Counted from the first letter of the stretch, positions 26,182 to 37,493 are shown. The stretch is 64,000 nt of DNA from Roseomonas indoligenes (GCF_017813365.1 NZ_JAGIZA010000010.1:62001-126000); one strand, 5' to 3'. The notes: generated by a model not told the origin, from the letters alone. Numbers and translations: made by a program.

Positions 26182-26303
26182 CCGGCCCCGCACCCCTTCA
26201 TGGGGCACCGGGCCGGCCTAGATGCGGCCGCCGCGCCCCCGCAAGGGGGACGCGGCGGCTGAAACACTTGGGGCGGGTGCCGGCCTTTCGGCCGGTCCCG
26301 CCC
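26182..26303. repeat. Three tandem GC-rich hairpins in the carB-greA gap
   Basis: Three separate inverted repeats: CCGGCCC/GGGCCGG (26182-26216, with an inner CCCC/GGGG); GCCGCCGCG-CCCCC with a GCAA tetraloop and GGGGG-A-CGCGGCGGC (26227-26259); and GGGCGGG-TG-CCGGCC with a TTTC loop and GGCCGG-T-CCCGCCC (26271-26303). None has a U-tract on the minus strand. They fall between the carB stop (26332) and the greA start (26141), so they could act as an RNA stability or partial-termination element that sets greA levels relative to carB. Confidence 0.55.
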
Positions 26304-26331
26304 CGGATAGGGTGGGGTCCCGAAGGGCCCC

Positions 26332-29300
26332 TTACGAGAACGAAGGCTGAAAATACGCCTGGAGCGGCGCCACATCAAGAGTGCCCGCCCGGAGCGCCGC
26401 GATGGCGTGAACCGCCGCCCGCGCACCCGCCACGGTTGTGTAGTGCGGGACCCCCTGGGTCAGCGCCCCGCGGCGGATGTCGAAGCTGTCGGAGACGGAG
26501 CGCCCGCCGCCGGTGGTGTTGATCACCAGCTGGATCTCGCCGGACTTGATGGCGTCCACGCAGTCCGGGCGGCCTTCCAGCACCTTGTTCACCACGCGCA
26601 CGGCCAGCCCCGCCTCCCGCAGCCGCGCCGCGGTGCCGCGGGTGGCCATGATGTCGAAGCCCATCTCCGCCAGGCGGCGGGCGAGGGAGACGGCCGCGTG
26701 CTTGTCGGAATCCTTCACCGAGATGAAGGCCGTGCCCTTCTCCGGGAGCTTCACCCCCGCGCCCATCTGGGACTTGAGGAAGGCGCGCTCGAAGGAGAGG
26801 TCGAGGCCCATCACCTCGCCGGTGGACTTCATCTCCGGGCCCAGCAGCACGTCCACGCCGGGGAAGCGGTTGAAGGGGAAGACCGCCTCCTTCACCGCCA
26901 CGTGCCGGTTGATGACGGTGTCGTCCAGCTTGAACTCGGCCAGCCGGGCGCCGGCCATCACGCGTGCACCGATCTTCGCCACGGCCACGCCCGTGGCCTT
27001 CGCCACGAAGGGCACGGTGCGGGAGGCGCGGGGGTTCACCTCCAGCACGAAGATCTCGCCGTCCTTCACCGCGTACTGCACGTTCATCAGGCCACGCACC
27101 TTCAGCGCGCGGGCCATGGCCTCCGTCTCCGCCTTCAGTTCCGTCACCACTGCGGGCGGCAGGGAGTAGGGGGGGAGGGAGCAGGCGCTGTCGCCGGAAT
27201 GGATACCGGCCTCCTCGATGTGCTCCATGACCCCGGCAACGTAGACCTCGCCGTCGGCGTCGGCGATGCAGTCCACGTCCACCTCGATCGCGTCCTGCAG
27301 GTACTGGTCAATGAGGATGGGGTTCTCGCCCGAAACCTTCACCGCCTCCTTGCCGAAGCGCAGGAGCTGCTCGTGGTTGTGCGCGATCTCCATCGCCCGG
27401 CCGCCGAGCACGTAGGAGGGGCGCACCACCACCGGGTAGCCGATGCGCTCCGCCTCCTTCGCCGCCTCATCGAGGTTGCGGGCGATGCCGTTCTGCGGCT
27501 GCTGCAGGCCAAGGCCCTGGAGAAGCTGCTGGAAGCGCTCCCGGTCCTCCGCGATGTCGATGGCCTCGGCGGAGGTGCCGAGGATGGGAATGCCCGCCTT
27601 GTCCAGCGCCTGGGAGAGCTTCAGCGGCGTCTGCCCGCCATACTGCACGATGCAGCCGAGCAGCGTGCCCTTTTCCTGCTCCTTGCGGATCAGGGCGATC
27701 ACGTCCTCGCCCGTCAGCGGCTCGAAGTAGAGGCGGTCGGAGGTGTCGTAGTCGGTGGAGACGGTCTCAGGGTTGCAGTTGACCATGATGGTCTCGAACC
27801 CGGCCTCGCGCAGGGCATAGGCGGCGTGGACGCAGCAGTAGTCGAACTCGATCCCCTGGCCGATCCGGTTCGGACCGCCGCCGAGGATCACCACCTTCTG
27901 CCGGTCCGTCGGGTCGCTCTCGCAGACCGGCGTGCCGAAGCCGCCCTCATAGGTGGAGTACATGTAGGGGGTGGAGGAGGCGAACTCTGCCGCGCAGGTG
28001 TCGATGCGCTTGTACACGGGGTTCACGCCCAGCCGCTCGCGCCGCACCTGCACCTCCGGCTCGTGCAGCCCGGCCAGCTTCGCCAGGCGCTTGTCGGAGA
28101 AGCCCATGGCCTTCAGGCGGCGGAAGCCGGTGGCGTCGGTCGGCAACCCGTGCTCGATCACGCCGGCCTCGGCGCGCACGATCTTCTCAGCCTCCCGGAT
28201 GAACCAGGGGTCGAACTTGCAGGCGTTGTGGATCGTCTCCACCGAAAGCCCGGCGCGCAGCGCCTGGGCCACCGTCAGGATGCGGTCCGGCGTCGGCGTG
28301 GCCAGCGCGCCAATCATCGCCTCCTCGGAGCCATCGCCGGGGATGGTGATCTCGTCCAGGCCGGAAAGCCCCGTCTCCAGCCCGCGCAGGCCCTTCTGCA
28401 AGGCCTCCGCGAAGGAGCGGCCGATGGCCATCGTCTCGCCCACCGACTTCATGGCGGTGGTCAGCGTCGCCGGGGTGCCCGGGAATTTCTCGAAGGTGAA
28501 GCGGGGAATCTTCACGACCACGTAGTCGATCGTCGGCTCGAAGGCGGCCGGGGTGGTCTTGGTGATGTCGTTCGCCAATTCGTCCAGCGTGTAGCCCACC
28601 GCCAGCTTCGCCGCGATCTTGGCGATCGGGAAGCCGGTGGCCTTGGAAGCCAGCGCGGAGGAGCGGGAGACGCGCGGGTTCATCTCGATGACGACCATGC
28701 GGCCATCCACCGGGTTAATCCCAAACTGCACGTTGGAGCCGCCGGTATCCACGCCGATCTCGCGCAGGCAGGCGATGCTGGCATCGCGCATGCGCTGGTA
28801 TTCCTTGTCCGTCAGCGTCAGCGCCGGTGCGATCGTCACGCTGTCGCCGGTATGGACGCCCATCGGGTCCAGGTTCTCGATGGAGCAGACGATGATGCAG
28901 TTGTCCGCGGAATCGCGGACCACCTCCATCTCGAACTCCTTCCAGCCGAGCACGCTCTCCTCGATCAGCACCTCGGTCGTCATGGAGGCGTCGAGGCCGG
29001 CGGCCACGATCTGCTCGAACTCCTCCTTGTTATAGGCGATGCCGCCGCCCGTACCGCCGAGCGTGAAGCTCGGGCGGATGACGCAGGGCAGCTTCACCAG
29101 CTCCAGCGCCGCGCGCGCCTCCTCCATGGAGTGCGCGATGCCGGAACGCGGGCTCTCGATGCCGATCTTCGTCATGGCATCGCGGAACTTCAGCCGATCC
29201 TCGGCCTTGTCGATCACCTCGGCCTTGGCGCCGATCAGCTCGCAGCCGTACTTCGCCAGCACCCCGGCCTCGGCCAGCTTCAGCGCGGTGTTCAGCGCGG

Positions 29301-29580
29301 TCTGACCGCCCATGGTGGGCAGGATGGCGTCCGGCCGCTCCTTGGCGATGATCTTCTCCACCACCTCGGTCGTGATCGGCTCGATATAGGTGGCGTCGGC
29401 CAGCTCCGGGTCCGTCATGATCGTGGCGGGATTGGAGTTCACCAGGATCACGCGGTAGCCCTCGGCGCGCAGCGCCTTGCAGGCCTGGGCGCCGGAATAG
29501 TCGAACTCGCAGGCCTGGCCGATGATGATCGGCCCGGCGCCGATAATCATGATGGATTGGATGTCGGTGCGCTTCGGCAT
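26332..29580 (-). CDS. carB: Carbamoyl-phosphate synthase large subunit
   Basis: Makes carbamoyl phosphate from bicarbonate, ATP and CarA-derived ammonia, feeding arginine and pyrimidine synthesis. Start 29580 ([18 protein letters not shown]) gives 1082 residues, the normal length; the frame is open upstream but that part is antisense to a small membrane gene. Two homologous ATP-grasp halves are visible ([17 protein letters not shown] in the first, [17 protein letters not shown] in the second), then a C-terminal methylglyoxal-synthase-like allosteric domain ([21 protein letters not shown]). It is separated from carA by three intervening genes. Confidence 0.98.
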   Translation of the reverse strand: MPKRTDIQSIMIIGAGPIIIGQACEFDYSGAQACKALRAEGYRVILVNSNPATIMTDPELADATYIEPITTEVVEKIIAKERPDAILPTMGGQTALNTALKLAEAGVLAKYGCELIGAKAEVIDKAEDRLKFRDAMTKIGIESPRSGIAHSMEEARAALELVKLPCVIRPSFTLGGTGGGIAYNKEEFEQIVAAGLDASMTTEVLIEESVLGWKEFEMEVVRDSADNCIIVCSIENLDPMGVHTGDSVTIAPALTLTDKEYQRMRDASIACLREIGVDTGGSNVQFGINPVDGRMVVIEMNPRVSRSSALASKATGFPIAKIAAKLAVGYTLDELANDITKTTPAAFEPTIDYVVVKIPRFTFEKFPGTPATLTTAMKSVGETMAIGRSFAEALQKGLRGLETGLSGLDEITIPGDGSEEAMIGALATPTPDRILTVAQALRAGLSVETIHNACKFDPWFIREAEKIVRAEAGVIEHGLPTDATGFRRLKAMGFSDKRLAKLAGLHEPEVQVRRERLGVNPVYKRIDTCAAEFASSTPYMYSTYEGGFGTPVCESDPTDRQKVVILGGGPNRIGQGIEFDYCCVHAAYALREAGFETIMVNCNPETVSTDYDTSDRLYFEPLTGEDVIALIRKEQEKGTLLGCIVQYGGQTPLKLSQALDKAGIPILGTSAEAIDIAEDRERFQQLLQGLGLQQPQNGIARNLDEAAKEAERIGYPVVVRPSYVLGGRAMEIAHNHEQLLRFGKEAVKVSGENPILIDQYLQDAIEVDVDCIADADGEVYVAGVMEHIEEAGIHSGDSACSLPPYSLPPAVVTELKAETEAMARALKVRGLMNVQYAVKDGEIFVLEVNPRASRTVPFVAKATGVAVAKIGARVMAGARLAEFKLDDTVINRHVAVKEAVFPFNRFPGVDVLLGPEMKSTGEVMGLDLSFERAFLKSQMGAGVKLPEKGTAFISVKDSDKHAAVSLARRLAEMGFDIMATRGTAARLREAGLAVRVVNKVLEGRPDCVDAIKSGEIQLVINTTGGGRSVSDSFDIRRGALTQGVPHYTTVAGARAAVHAIAALRAGTLDVAPLQAYFQPSFS

Positions 29581-29591
29581 GGGCGTTCCGT

Positions 29592-29981
29592 TCAGCGAGA
29601 GGGCGGGACGGCGGGCGGGGCCGCGTCGGGAAGGTTGCGCAGCAGCAGGATCGCCACCGGCACATGGGCGAGGACAAGGGCGCCGGCCACGGCGCCTGGC
29701 CCGGCATCGGGCGCGAGCCCGGCGAGAGGGTTCGAGCCGTCCCACCAGGCCAGCCCGTGCAGGGCCAGGGATCCGATAAGGGCCGCGGTCACCCGCAGGG
29801 CGGGCGTGAGGAAGAGCTTGAGCGCCCAGCGGATCAGGAGCGTGGTGGCCGCGCAGGCCGCCGCAAAGAGCGCGTAGGTGATCGCGAAGAGGTAGATGGC
29901 CTGCACCAGCGTCAGGTCCAGGATCAGCGCCAGCACGCCGATCATCGCGATGGCGCCGGCAATCAGCTGCACGCTCATCAT
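29592..29981 (-). CDS. Small integral membrane protein, 129 aa
   Basis: A 129-residue product beginning [22 protein letters not shown], with about four hydrophobic segments and a Pro-rich C-terminus. No family recognised with confidence. The start overlaps the stop of the preceding small membrane gene (ATGA), and carB follows 11 bp downstream, so it belongs to the carA-carB transcription unit. The frame and the overlaps support a real gene; its role, perhaps in transport with the LysE protein, is speculative. Confidence 0.65.
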   Translation of the reverse strand: MMSVQLIAGAIAMIGVLALILDLTLVQAIYLFAITYALFAAACAATTLLIRWALKLFLTPALRVTAALIGSLALHGLAWWDGSNPLAGLAPDAGPGAVAGALVLAHVPVAILLLRNLPDAAPPAVPPSR

Positions 29982-30223
29982 GCCCTCCCCAGGAAAGGCC
30001 GGCCGAGCAGGTAGAGCACGGCATGCACCCCCGCCCAGAGCCCGGCGGCCAGGGCACGCCCGCCCCCGTGATCGTCATCCGCGAAGAACACGATCCCGCC
30101 GAGCGCGACGAAGGAGAGTGCGACCCCGCGCAGCCACGCCTTGTCCCGCGGCTGGCCCACGCGGGTCAGCGCCCACCAGGCCAGCAGGGAAAGGGGCAGC
30201 GCCAGGATCAGCAGGCGGATCAT
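29978..30223 (-). CDS. Small integral membrane protein, 81 aa
   Basis: An 81-residue product starting [23 protein letters not shown]. Two or three hydrophobic segments flank the short acidic/His loop [12 protein letters not shown], and the C-terminus is basic. No family recognised. Both ends overlap neighbours by 4 bp (ATGA): the lysE stop at its start, and the next membrane gene at its stop. This tight packing argues for a real, co-translated gene. Confidence 0.65.
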   Translation of the reverse strand: MIRLLILALPLSLLAWWALTRVGQPRDKAWLRGVALSFVALGGIVFFADDDHGGGRALAAGLWAGVHAVLYLLGRPFLGRA

Positions 30224-30852
30224 GCGCGGCGGTCCGTCGCCAGCTTCACGGCCAGCAGCGCCAGCGCCCCGCCGAGCACCCAGCGCTGCACCGCCAGCCA
30301 GGCCGGGCGCGTCGAGAGGAAGCGCGCAACGCCACCGGCACCCGCCACCATCACCGCGTCGGAGACCGTGCAGATGGCGATCTGGACCGCACCGAGGATG
30401 AGACCCTGCGCGAAGAGGCTGCCGCGCGCCGGGTCCATGAAGGCCGGCAGGATGGCGACGTAGAACAGCGCCACCTTTGGGTTCAGCGCCGCGGTGGCGA
30501 AGCCCAGGGTGAACAGGCGCACCCCGCTCTCCGGGGGGATGGGCCGCGGTGAGAAAAGTGCCTGCCCGCCCGGCCGAAGGCTCTGCCACGCCAGCCAGCC
30601 GAGATAGGCGGCACCGGCCAGCCGCATGCCGTCATAGGCATAGGGCACGGCCAGCAGCGCGGCCGTCACGCCCAGCGCCGCGCCGAGCATGATGACGAGG
30701 CTGCCGAACTGGCACCCGATCAGCGACAGCATCCCCGCCCGCGTCCCCTGGGTCAGCGTGCGCGACACCAGGTAGAACAGGTTCGGCCCGGGCGTGAGCG
30801 CGAGCCCGACCGAGAGCGCCGCGAAGGCGAGGAGGGAGGCGAGGGAGGGCAT
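30220..30852 (-). CDS. LysE family amino acid exporter
   Basis: Inner-membrane exporter of the LysE/RhtB superfamily, 210 residues with about six hydrophobic segments. The family N-terminal motif is GLALTPGPNLFYLVSRTLTQG, and the central ALNPKVALFYVAILPAF is also typical. Members export lysine, arginine, homoserine or threonine. It begins directly next to the carA stop, which places an amino-acid exporter inside the carbamoyl-phosphate operon. Arginine is an attractive substrate given that context, but sequence alone does not show it. Confidence 0.88.
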   Translation of the reverse strand: MPSLASLLAFAALSVGLALTPGPNLFYLVSRTLTQGTRAGMLSLIGCQFGSLVIMLGAALGVTAALLAVPYAYDGMRLAGAAYLGWLAWQSLRPGGQALFSPRPIPPESGVRLFTLGFATAALNPKVALFYVAILPAFMDPARGSLFAQGLILGAVQIAICTVSDAVMVAGAGGVARFLSTRPAWLAVQRWVLGGALALLAVKLATDRRA

Positions 30853-32256
30853 TCAGCCCGCCTTCACCCGCTCGATCATGGCGGTGAAGCGGTGGAACAG
30901 GTGGTGGCTGTCGCTCGGGCCCGGCGAGGCCTCCGGGTGGTACTGCACGGAGAAGGCGTTGCGCGCCTCGCAGGCGATGCCCTCGTTCGAGCTGTCGAAG
31001 AGGCTGACATGCGTGACCTTCACACCCTCGGGCAGCGACTTGTCGTCCACCGCGAAGCCGTGGTTCTGGCTGGTGATCTCCACCTTGCCGGTGGCGAGGT
31101 CCTTCACCGGCTGGTTCGCGCCACGATGGCCGCGGTCCAGCTTGTAGGTCTTCGCGCCCAGAGCGAGCGCGAGGAGCTGGTGGCCGAGGCAGATGCCGAA
31201 GACCGGCTTGCCCGCGTCCAGCACGCCCCGGATGACCGGCACCGCGTACTCGCCCGTCGCCGCCGGGTCGCCGGGGCCATTGGAGAGGAACACGCCGTCC
31301 GGCCCGTGCCGCAGGATCTCCTCCGCGGTCGCGGTGGCGGGCACCACCGTCACCTCGCAGCCGGCATCGGCGAGGCAGCGCAGGATGTTGCGCTTGGCGC
31401 CGTAATCCACCGCGACGACCTTGTGCTTCGGCTGCGTCTTCTTCGCGTAGCCCTCACCCCAGGCCCAGAGCCCGCCATCCCACTTGTAGGACTGGGTGCA
31501 GGAGACCTGCTTCGCCAGGTCCATCCCTTCCAGACCCGGCCAGCCCGCCGCCTCGGCGCGGAGCGCCGGCAGGTCGAAGGTGCCGTCGGGGGAATGGCAG
31601 ATCACGCCGTTGGGGGCGCCGGCATCCCGGATCAGGACCGTGAGCGCCCTTGTGTCCACCCCGGAGATGCCGGGCAGGCCGTTGCTCTTCAGCCAGTCGT
31701 CCAGGTCGCGCGTGGCGCGGTAGTTGGACGGCTCCGTAATGTCCGCCTTCACCACCAGCCCGAGCGCGGCGGCGGTAGTGGCCTCGGCGTCCTCGGCATT
31801 GGCGCCGACATTGCCGATATGGGGGAAGGTGAAGGTGATGATCTGGCCGGCATAGGACGGGTCGGTCAGCGTCTCCTGGTAGCCGGTCATGCCCGTGTTG
31901 AAGCAGACCTCGCCGACCTTCTTGCCGACCGCCCCGAAGCCACGGCCCCAGACCACCTCGCCATTGCCCAGCACGAGGCAGGCCGTCGCTCCCTCGGGCA
32001 CGGCGTCGGCGTCCGGGGCGGGGGTGGCGGCAGGGCTCATCTCGGGCTCCGGGGTCGGGTGGATCTGCGGTTCGGCGTCAGGATGGGGAAGATCTGCCAG
32101 GGTCAGGCCGGTGGCGGCCAGGACCGCCGTCCAGTGACGAGGCGGGATGGCGCGGGCCTGGCGCCACTTGCGGATGGCCTCCGTGCCCACGCCGCAATGC
32201 GCCGCCGCAGCGCTGGCGCCACCCATCAGGGTTAGAATCTGCTCGACCGTCCGCAT
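30853..32256 (-). CDS. carA: Carbamoyl-phosphate synthase small subunit with N-terminal HTH
   Basis: Glutamine amidotransferase subunit that delivers ammonia to CarB. From ATG 32256 the product is 467 residues, about 80 longer than usual. Residues 1-58 (GGASAAAAHCGVGTEAIRKW, then ARAIPPRHWTAVLAATG) look like a YdaS/Cro-type helix-turn-helix; I recall NCBI naming a similar module the carph-isopro domain. A Pro-rich linker (about 59-85) joins it to an intact CarA: the CPSase_sm domain, then the class I GATase with FGICLGHQLL and HPEASPGP. M73 (32040) is the start that would give a conventional CarA. No clear Shine-Dalgarno precedes 32256; the message may be leaderless, with TATGTT at 32261-32266 as a possible -10. 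Two inverted repeats lie just upstream. Confidence 0.93.
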   Translation of the reverse strand: MRTVEQILTLMGGASAAAAHCGVGTEAIRKWRQARAIPPRHWTAVLAATGLTLADLPHPDAEPQIHPTPEPEMSPAATPAPDADAVPEGATACLVLGNGEVVWGRGFGAVGKKVGEVCFNTGMTGYQETLTDPSYAGQIITFTFPHIGNVGANAEDAEATTAAALGLVVKADITEPSNYRATRDLDDWLKSNGLPGISGVDTRALTVLIRDAGAPNGVICHSPDGTFDLPALRAEAAGWPGLEGMDLAKQVSCTQSYKWDGGLWAWGEGYAKKTQPKHKVVAVDYGAKRNILRCLADAGCEVTVVPATATAEEILRHGPDGVFLSNGPGDPAATGEYAVPVIRGVLDAGKPVFGICLGHQLLALALGAKTYKLDRGHRGANQPVKDLATGKVEITSQNHGFAVDDKSLPEGVKVTHVSLFDSSNEGIACEARNAFSVQYHPEASPGPSDSHHLFHRFTAMIERVKAG

Positions 32257-32268
32257 GGCCAACATATG

Positions 32269-32285
32269 TGGGAAATGTCTTCCCA
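32269..32285. promoter_or_regulatory. Inverted repeat 1, carA-proximal operator candidate
   Basis: TGGGAA-ATGTC-TTCCCA, a perfect 6-bp inverted repeat with a 5-bp spacer, 12 bp upstream of the HTH-CarA start codon and next to a TATGTT that could be its -10 box. It differs from the copy at 32312-32328 in a single base (the centre). A repressor here would occlude the carA promoter. Confidence 0.65.
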
Positions 32286-32311
32286 TTGGAAGGCCGGTCG
32301 GCATGTTTGGC

Positions 32312-32328
32312 TGGGAAATCTCTTCCCA
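32312..32328. promoter_or_regulatory. Inverted repeat 2, yqeY-proximal operator candidate
   Basis: TGGGAA-ATCTC-TTCCCA with an extra C/G pair at the flanks (32311 and 32329). The centre is 43 bp from that of repeat 1, close to four helical turns, so two dimers could sit on the same face of the DNA. It lies between carA and yqeY, 66 bp before the yqeY start, and could affect either direction. Confidence 0.65.
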
Positions 32329-32394
32329 GCTCTGCGCATGGCCCAACCTGCTAATTCGATCTACACCGCGCCCCCGAGACCAGGAGAACCCGAG

Positions 32395-32853
32395 ATGAGC
32401 CTGCGCGCCCGCTTCACCGAAGAATTGAAGGCTTCCATGCGCGCCGGCAACGCGGCCCGCACCTCTGCCATTCGCATGATCACCGCCAAGCTCAAGGACG
32501 CCGACATCGCCTCCCGCCCGAGTGGCGTGCCGGAGATCGGGGACGAGGCAATCACCTCCCTGCTGCGCGGCATGGTGAAGAGCCGTCGGGAAAGCGTGGA
32601 GATGTACCGCCAGGGCAACCGCCCGGAACTGGCGGAGAAGGAGGAGGCGGAGATCGCGGTGATCGAATCCTTCCTGCCCCAGCAGATGGACGAGGCCGCG
32701 ATGGAGGCCGCCGTGAAGGAAGCCGTGGCCGAGACCGGCGCGACCTCCGTGAAGGAGATGGGCAAGGTCATGGCGGCGCTGAAGGCGAAGCACGCCGCGG
32801 TGCTGGACATGGGCAAGGCCGGGCCGATGGTGAAGGCGGCGCTGGGGGGGTGA
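32395..32853 (+). CDS. GatB/YqeY domain protein
   Basis: A 152-residue stand-alone YqeY protein, related to the C-terminal tRNA-recognition part of GatB. ATG 32395 has AGGAG about 9 bp upstream; the frame is open to 32266. Family features: LRARFTEELKASMRAGNAARTSAIRMI at the N-terminus, the AEKEEAEIAVIESFLPQQM segment, and the VKEMGKVMAALKAKHAAVLDMGKAGPMVKAAL end. Exact role is not established in bacteria. It precedes dnaG-rpoD, a common alphaproteobacterial arrangement, and is divergent from carA. Confidence 0.93.
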   Translation: MSLRARFTEELKASMRAGNAARTSAIRMITAKLKDADIASRPSGVPEIGDEAITSLLRGMVKSRRESVEMYRQGNRPELAEKEEAEIAVIESFLPQQMDEAAMEAAVKEAVAETGATSVKEMGKVMAALKAKHAAVLDMGKAGPMVKAALGG

Positions 32854-32918
32854 AAGCCGGGGGCTGAGGGCTGCCCGCTGGGAGGATGTAGCCGGACGGG
32901 ATACAAGGGAGGGGCAAG

Positions 32919-34814
32919 ATGCCTCTTCCCCCCAACTTCCTGGACGAGCTCCGCGCCCGCACCCCCCTGCCGCCGCTGATCGGGCGGAAGGTCAAGCTCG
33001 CCCGCAACGGGCGCCAGTGGAAGGGCTGCTGCCCCTTTCACAACGAGAAGACCCCCTCCTTCTACGTCTATGACGACCACTACCACTGCTTCGGCTGCGG
33101 CCAGCACGGGGATGCCATCGGCTTCACGATGGGCACGGAGGGCCTAGCCTTCCGGGAGGCCGTGGAGCGCCTGGCACATGAGGCCGGGCTGGAAGTGCCG
33201 AAGGAATCCCCCCGCCAGGCCGCGCGGGAGGCCAAGGCGCGGACCCTGCACGACGTGCTCGCCGCTGCCGCCGAGCACATGGCGCGCCAGCTTCGCGCGC
33301 CGGAGGGCCGGGAGGGGCTGGACTACCTTCGCCGCCGCGGCCTCACGGACGAGACGATCGAGCGCTTCGGCCTGGGCTGGTCCGGGGCCGGGCGGGGCGC
33401 GCTGTCCGCCGCCCTGAAGCCGCTGGACATCGAGCCCCGGCAGCTTGCCGAGGCCGGGCTGGTCAAGCCGGTGGAGGGGCGGGACGGGGCCTATAACGAC
33501 TTCTTCTACAACCGGGTGATGTTCCCCATCCGCGATCGGCGGGGCCGCATCGTCTCCTTCGGCGGCCGCATCCTCGGGGACGGCCAGCCGAAATACCTGA
33601 ACGGGCCGGAGACGGACGTCTTCGCCAAGCGCCGCACCCTCTACGGCCTGGACCTCGCGCGGGAGGCGGTGTTCCGCGGCAAGGCCGAGTTGATCGTGGC
33701 CGAGGGCTACATGGACGTGATCGCCCTGCACCAGGCGGGATTCGAGGGGGCGGTGGCCCCCCTCGGCACGGCGCTGACGCAGGAGCAGATGGAGGAGATC
33801 TGGAAGGTCACGCCCGCCCCGATCCTCTGCCTGGACGCGGATGCGGCGGGGATGCGGGCCGCGGCGCGATCGGCCGAGATGGTGCTGCCCCTTCTGGGGA
33901 CGGAGCGGACCCTGCACTTCGCGACGGTGGAGGGCGGCAAGGACCCGGACGAGCTGATCCGCGCCAAGGGGCCGGCGGCCTTCAAGGCCGTGCTGGATGC
34001 GCGGAAGCCGCTCTCCACCGCCCTCTACGACCTGATGGCCGATGGGCGGCCGCTCGGCACGCCGGAGGGGCGCGCGGCCTTCCGCAACGATCTCGTCGCC
34101 GCCGCCGGCCAGATTCCCGACAAGTCCCTGGCCGCCGAGTACCGCAGCGCCCTTCTGGACCGCTTCTTCCAGAGCACCCGCCGCCCGCGGGAGGCTCGCC
34201 CGGCCGGCGGATCCTTCTCCGCTGCTTCCTCCTCCCGGGGTAGCCGCCAGCCTTTCCGCCCGCCGGTGCGCCTGCCGCCCCGGCAGGCCCCGGAGCAGGA
34301 GGCCACCCGCAAGGAGCAGGCCCGCTGCCTGCTGGCCATCACCCTCGCCCATCCCTGGCTGCTGAACGAGGTGGAGGAGGCCTTCGCCCTGCTCGATCTC
34401 CCGCACGGCCACCCCGCCGCCCTGCAGGCGGCGCTGCTGGCCTGGCATGCCGGCGTCGCCCTCACGGAAGCGTCAGACGGCGGCGCGGGCTCGCTTGACT
34501 CGGCCGATCTGGTTTCCCACTTGCAGAAGACTGGCCTCGAAGAGGCCCGCGGCTGGGTGATTCGCGCGACCGGTCTCCCGCGGGAGGCCGGACCGGATGC
34601 CCAGCCCGGGGAAGCCCTCGCCGGCTGGTGGCATTTCTTCGGCTTCCTGCGGGGCGAGGGCGCGCTGGTCGAGGACCTGGAAGAGGCAAGGCGGGAGCTG
34701 GAAGCGGGAAACACCGCCGCCCAGGCCCGTGTCGTCAGCCTGTCCCGGACCCTGCTGGCCTATCGCAGCGGCGAGACGGGGCTGGAGGATGGCGCCGAGG
34801 GCGCCAGCGCATAG
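32919..34814 (+). CDS. dnaG: DNA primase
   Basis: Synthesises RNA primers at the replication fork. 631 residues. The N-terminal CHC2 zinc domain has ligands C38, H41, C57 and C60 (CCPFHNEKTPSFYVYD and HCFGCGQHGD). The RNA-polymerase core follows with the TOPRIM motifs VAEGYMDVIALHQAGF and CLDADAAGMRAA, then a C-terminal DnaB-interaction region after a Pro/Arg/Ser-rich linker near residues 420-465. Upstream of rpoD by 71 bp, part of the yqeY-dnaG-rpoD unit. Confidence 0.97.
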   Translation: MPLPPNFLDELRARTPLPPLIGRKVKLARNGRQWKGCCPFHNEKTPSFYVYDDHYHCFGCGQHGDAIGFTMGTEGLAFREAVERLAHEAGLEVPKESPRQAAREAKARTLHDVLAAAAEHMARQLRAPEGREGLDYLRRRGLTDETIERFGLGWSGAGRGALSAALKPLDIEPRQLAEAGLVKPVEGRDGAYNDFFYNRVMFPIRDRRGRIVSFGGRILGDGQPKYLNGPETDVFAKRRTLYGLDLAREAVFRGKAELIVAEGYMDVIALHQAGFEGAVAPLGTALTQEQMEEIWKVTPAPILCLDADAAGMRAAARSAEMVLPLLGTERTLHFATVEGGKDPDELIRAKGPAAFKAVLDARKPLSTALYDLMADGRPLGTPEGRAAFRNDLVAAAGQIPDKSLAAEYRSALLDRFFQSTRRPREARPAGGSFSAASSSRGSRQPFRPPVRLPPRQAPEQEATRKEQARCLLAITLAHPWLLNEVEEAFALLDLPHGHPAALQAALLAWHAGVALTEASDGGAGSLDSADLVSHLQKTGLEEARGWVIRATGLPREAGPDAQPGEALAGWWHFFGFLRGEGALVEDLEEARRELEAGNTAAQARVVSLSRTLLAYRSGETGLEDGAEGASA

Positions 34815-34885
34815 GATAGGGAAGCTTCGTTCCGGCGGCGATCGCAATTGCCCGCCGGTTTCGTGATCCGTGGCGGGAGAGTGGC

Positions 34886-36823
<1,938 letters not shown>

Positions 36824-36824
36824 C

Positions 36825-37415
36825 GTGGCGACGACGGCCCCCGATCCCACCAGCCGGGTCCCGACCGCCCTGGTCCAGGTCGATGTCACCTTCCTCCGCA
36901 TGGAGCACCCGCCGGAGGATCCGCCGCCGGCGCTGCCCGGCGATGCGGCGGTGGTGCGCGTGCCCGGCTGTAGCGTGGCCTTCTACCGTTACCTCTACGA
37001 CACGGTGGGGCGCGACTACTGCTGGTGGCTGCGCCGCACCGTGCCGGACGCGAAGATCGCCGCCATCCTGCGCGACCCTTCGGTCTCCATCCACGTCCTC
37101 TACCGCGGCGGGGAGCCGGCGGGCTTCTACGAGCTGGAGCGGCGCTGGGACGGCACCACCAACCTCTCCTATTTCGGGCTCATGCCGCACGCCATCGGGC
37201 ATCACATGGGCCGGGCCTTCCTGCGACACGCCATCGACACGGCCTGGGATGGCCCGTGCAACCTGATGACGGTGAACACCTGCACCGCCGACCACCCGCG
37301 CGCCCTGCCGAACTACATTGCCGCCGGCTTCCGCGTGGTGCGCCGCGTGCGGGAGGAATGGCCGGTGCCTACGAATCTCGGGCTCAGGCTGCCGCCGCCG
37401 CCGCGGGCGGGGTAG
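36825..37415 (+). CDS. GNAT family N-acetyltransferase
   Basis: Starts at GTG one base after the rpoD stop; 196 residues. It resembles GCN5-type acetyltransferases: FYRYLYDTVGRDYCWWLRR near the front, the beta-strand region VLYRGGEPAGFYEL, the acetyl-CoA-binding FGLMPHAIGHHMGRAFL (with the Q/RxxGxG/A region degenerated to IGHHMG), and VNTCTADHPRALPNYIAAGF. Substrate unknown. Directly coupled to rpoD and therefore probably transcribed with it. Confidence 0.85.
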   Translation: MATTAPDPTSRVPTALVQVDVTFLRMEHPPEDPPPALPGDAAVVRVPGCSVAFYRYLYDTVGRDYCWWLRRTVPDAKIAAILRDPSVSIHVLYRGGEPAGFYELERRWDGTTNLSYFGLMPHAIGHHMGRAFLRHAIDTAWDGPCNLMTVNTCTADHPRALPNYIAAGFRVVRRVREEWPVPTNLGLRLPPPPRAG

Positions 37416-37493
37416 GCCGAGGCCCTCCTATGCTAGCGGCGTAACCCGCGCCGCTCCCAGCGGTTCTCCCGGTCTCACCCCCGGGGGCCGTCC

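Noticed and set aside
26407-29877. A 1156-codon open frame on the plus strand opposite carB.
   Set aside because: Pure antisense artefact of GC-rich carB; no start signal and His/Gly/Leu-rich pseudo-protein.
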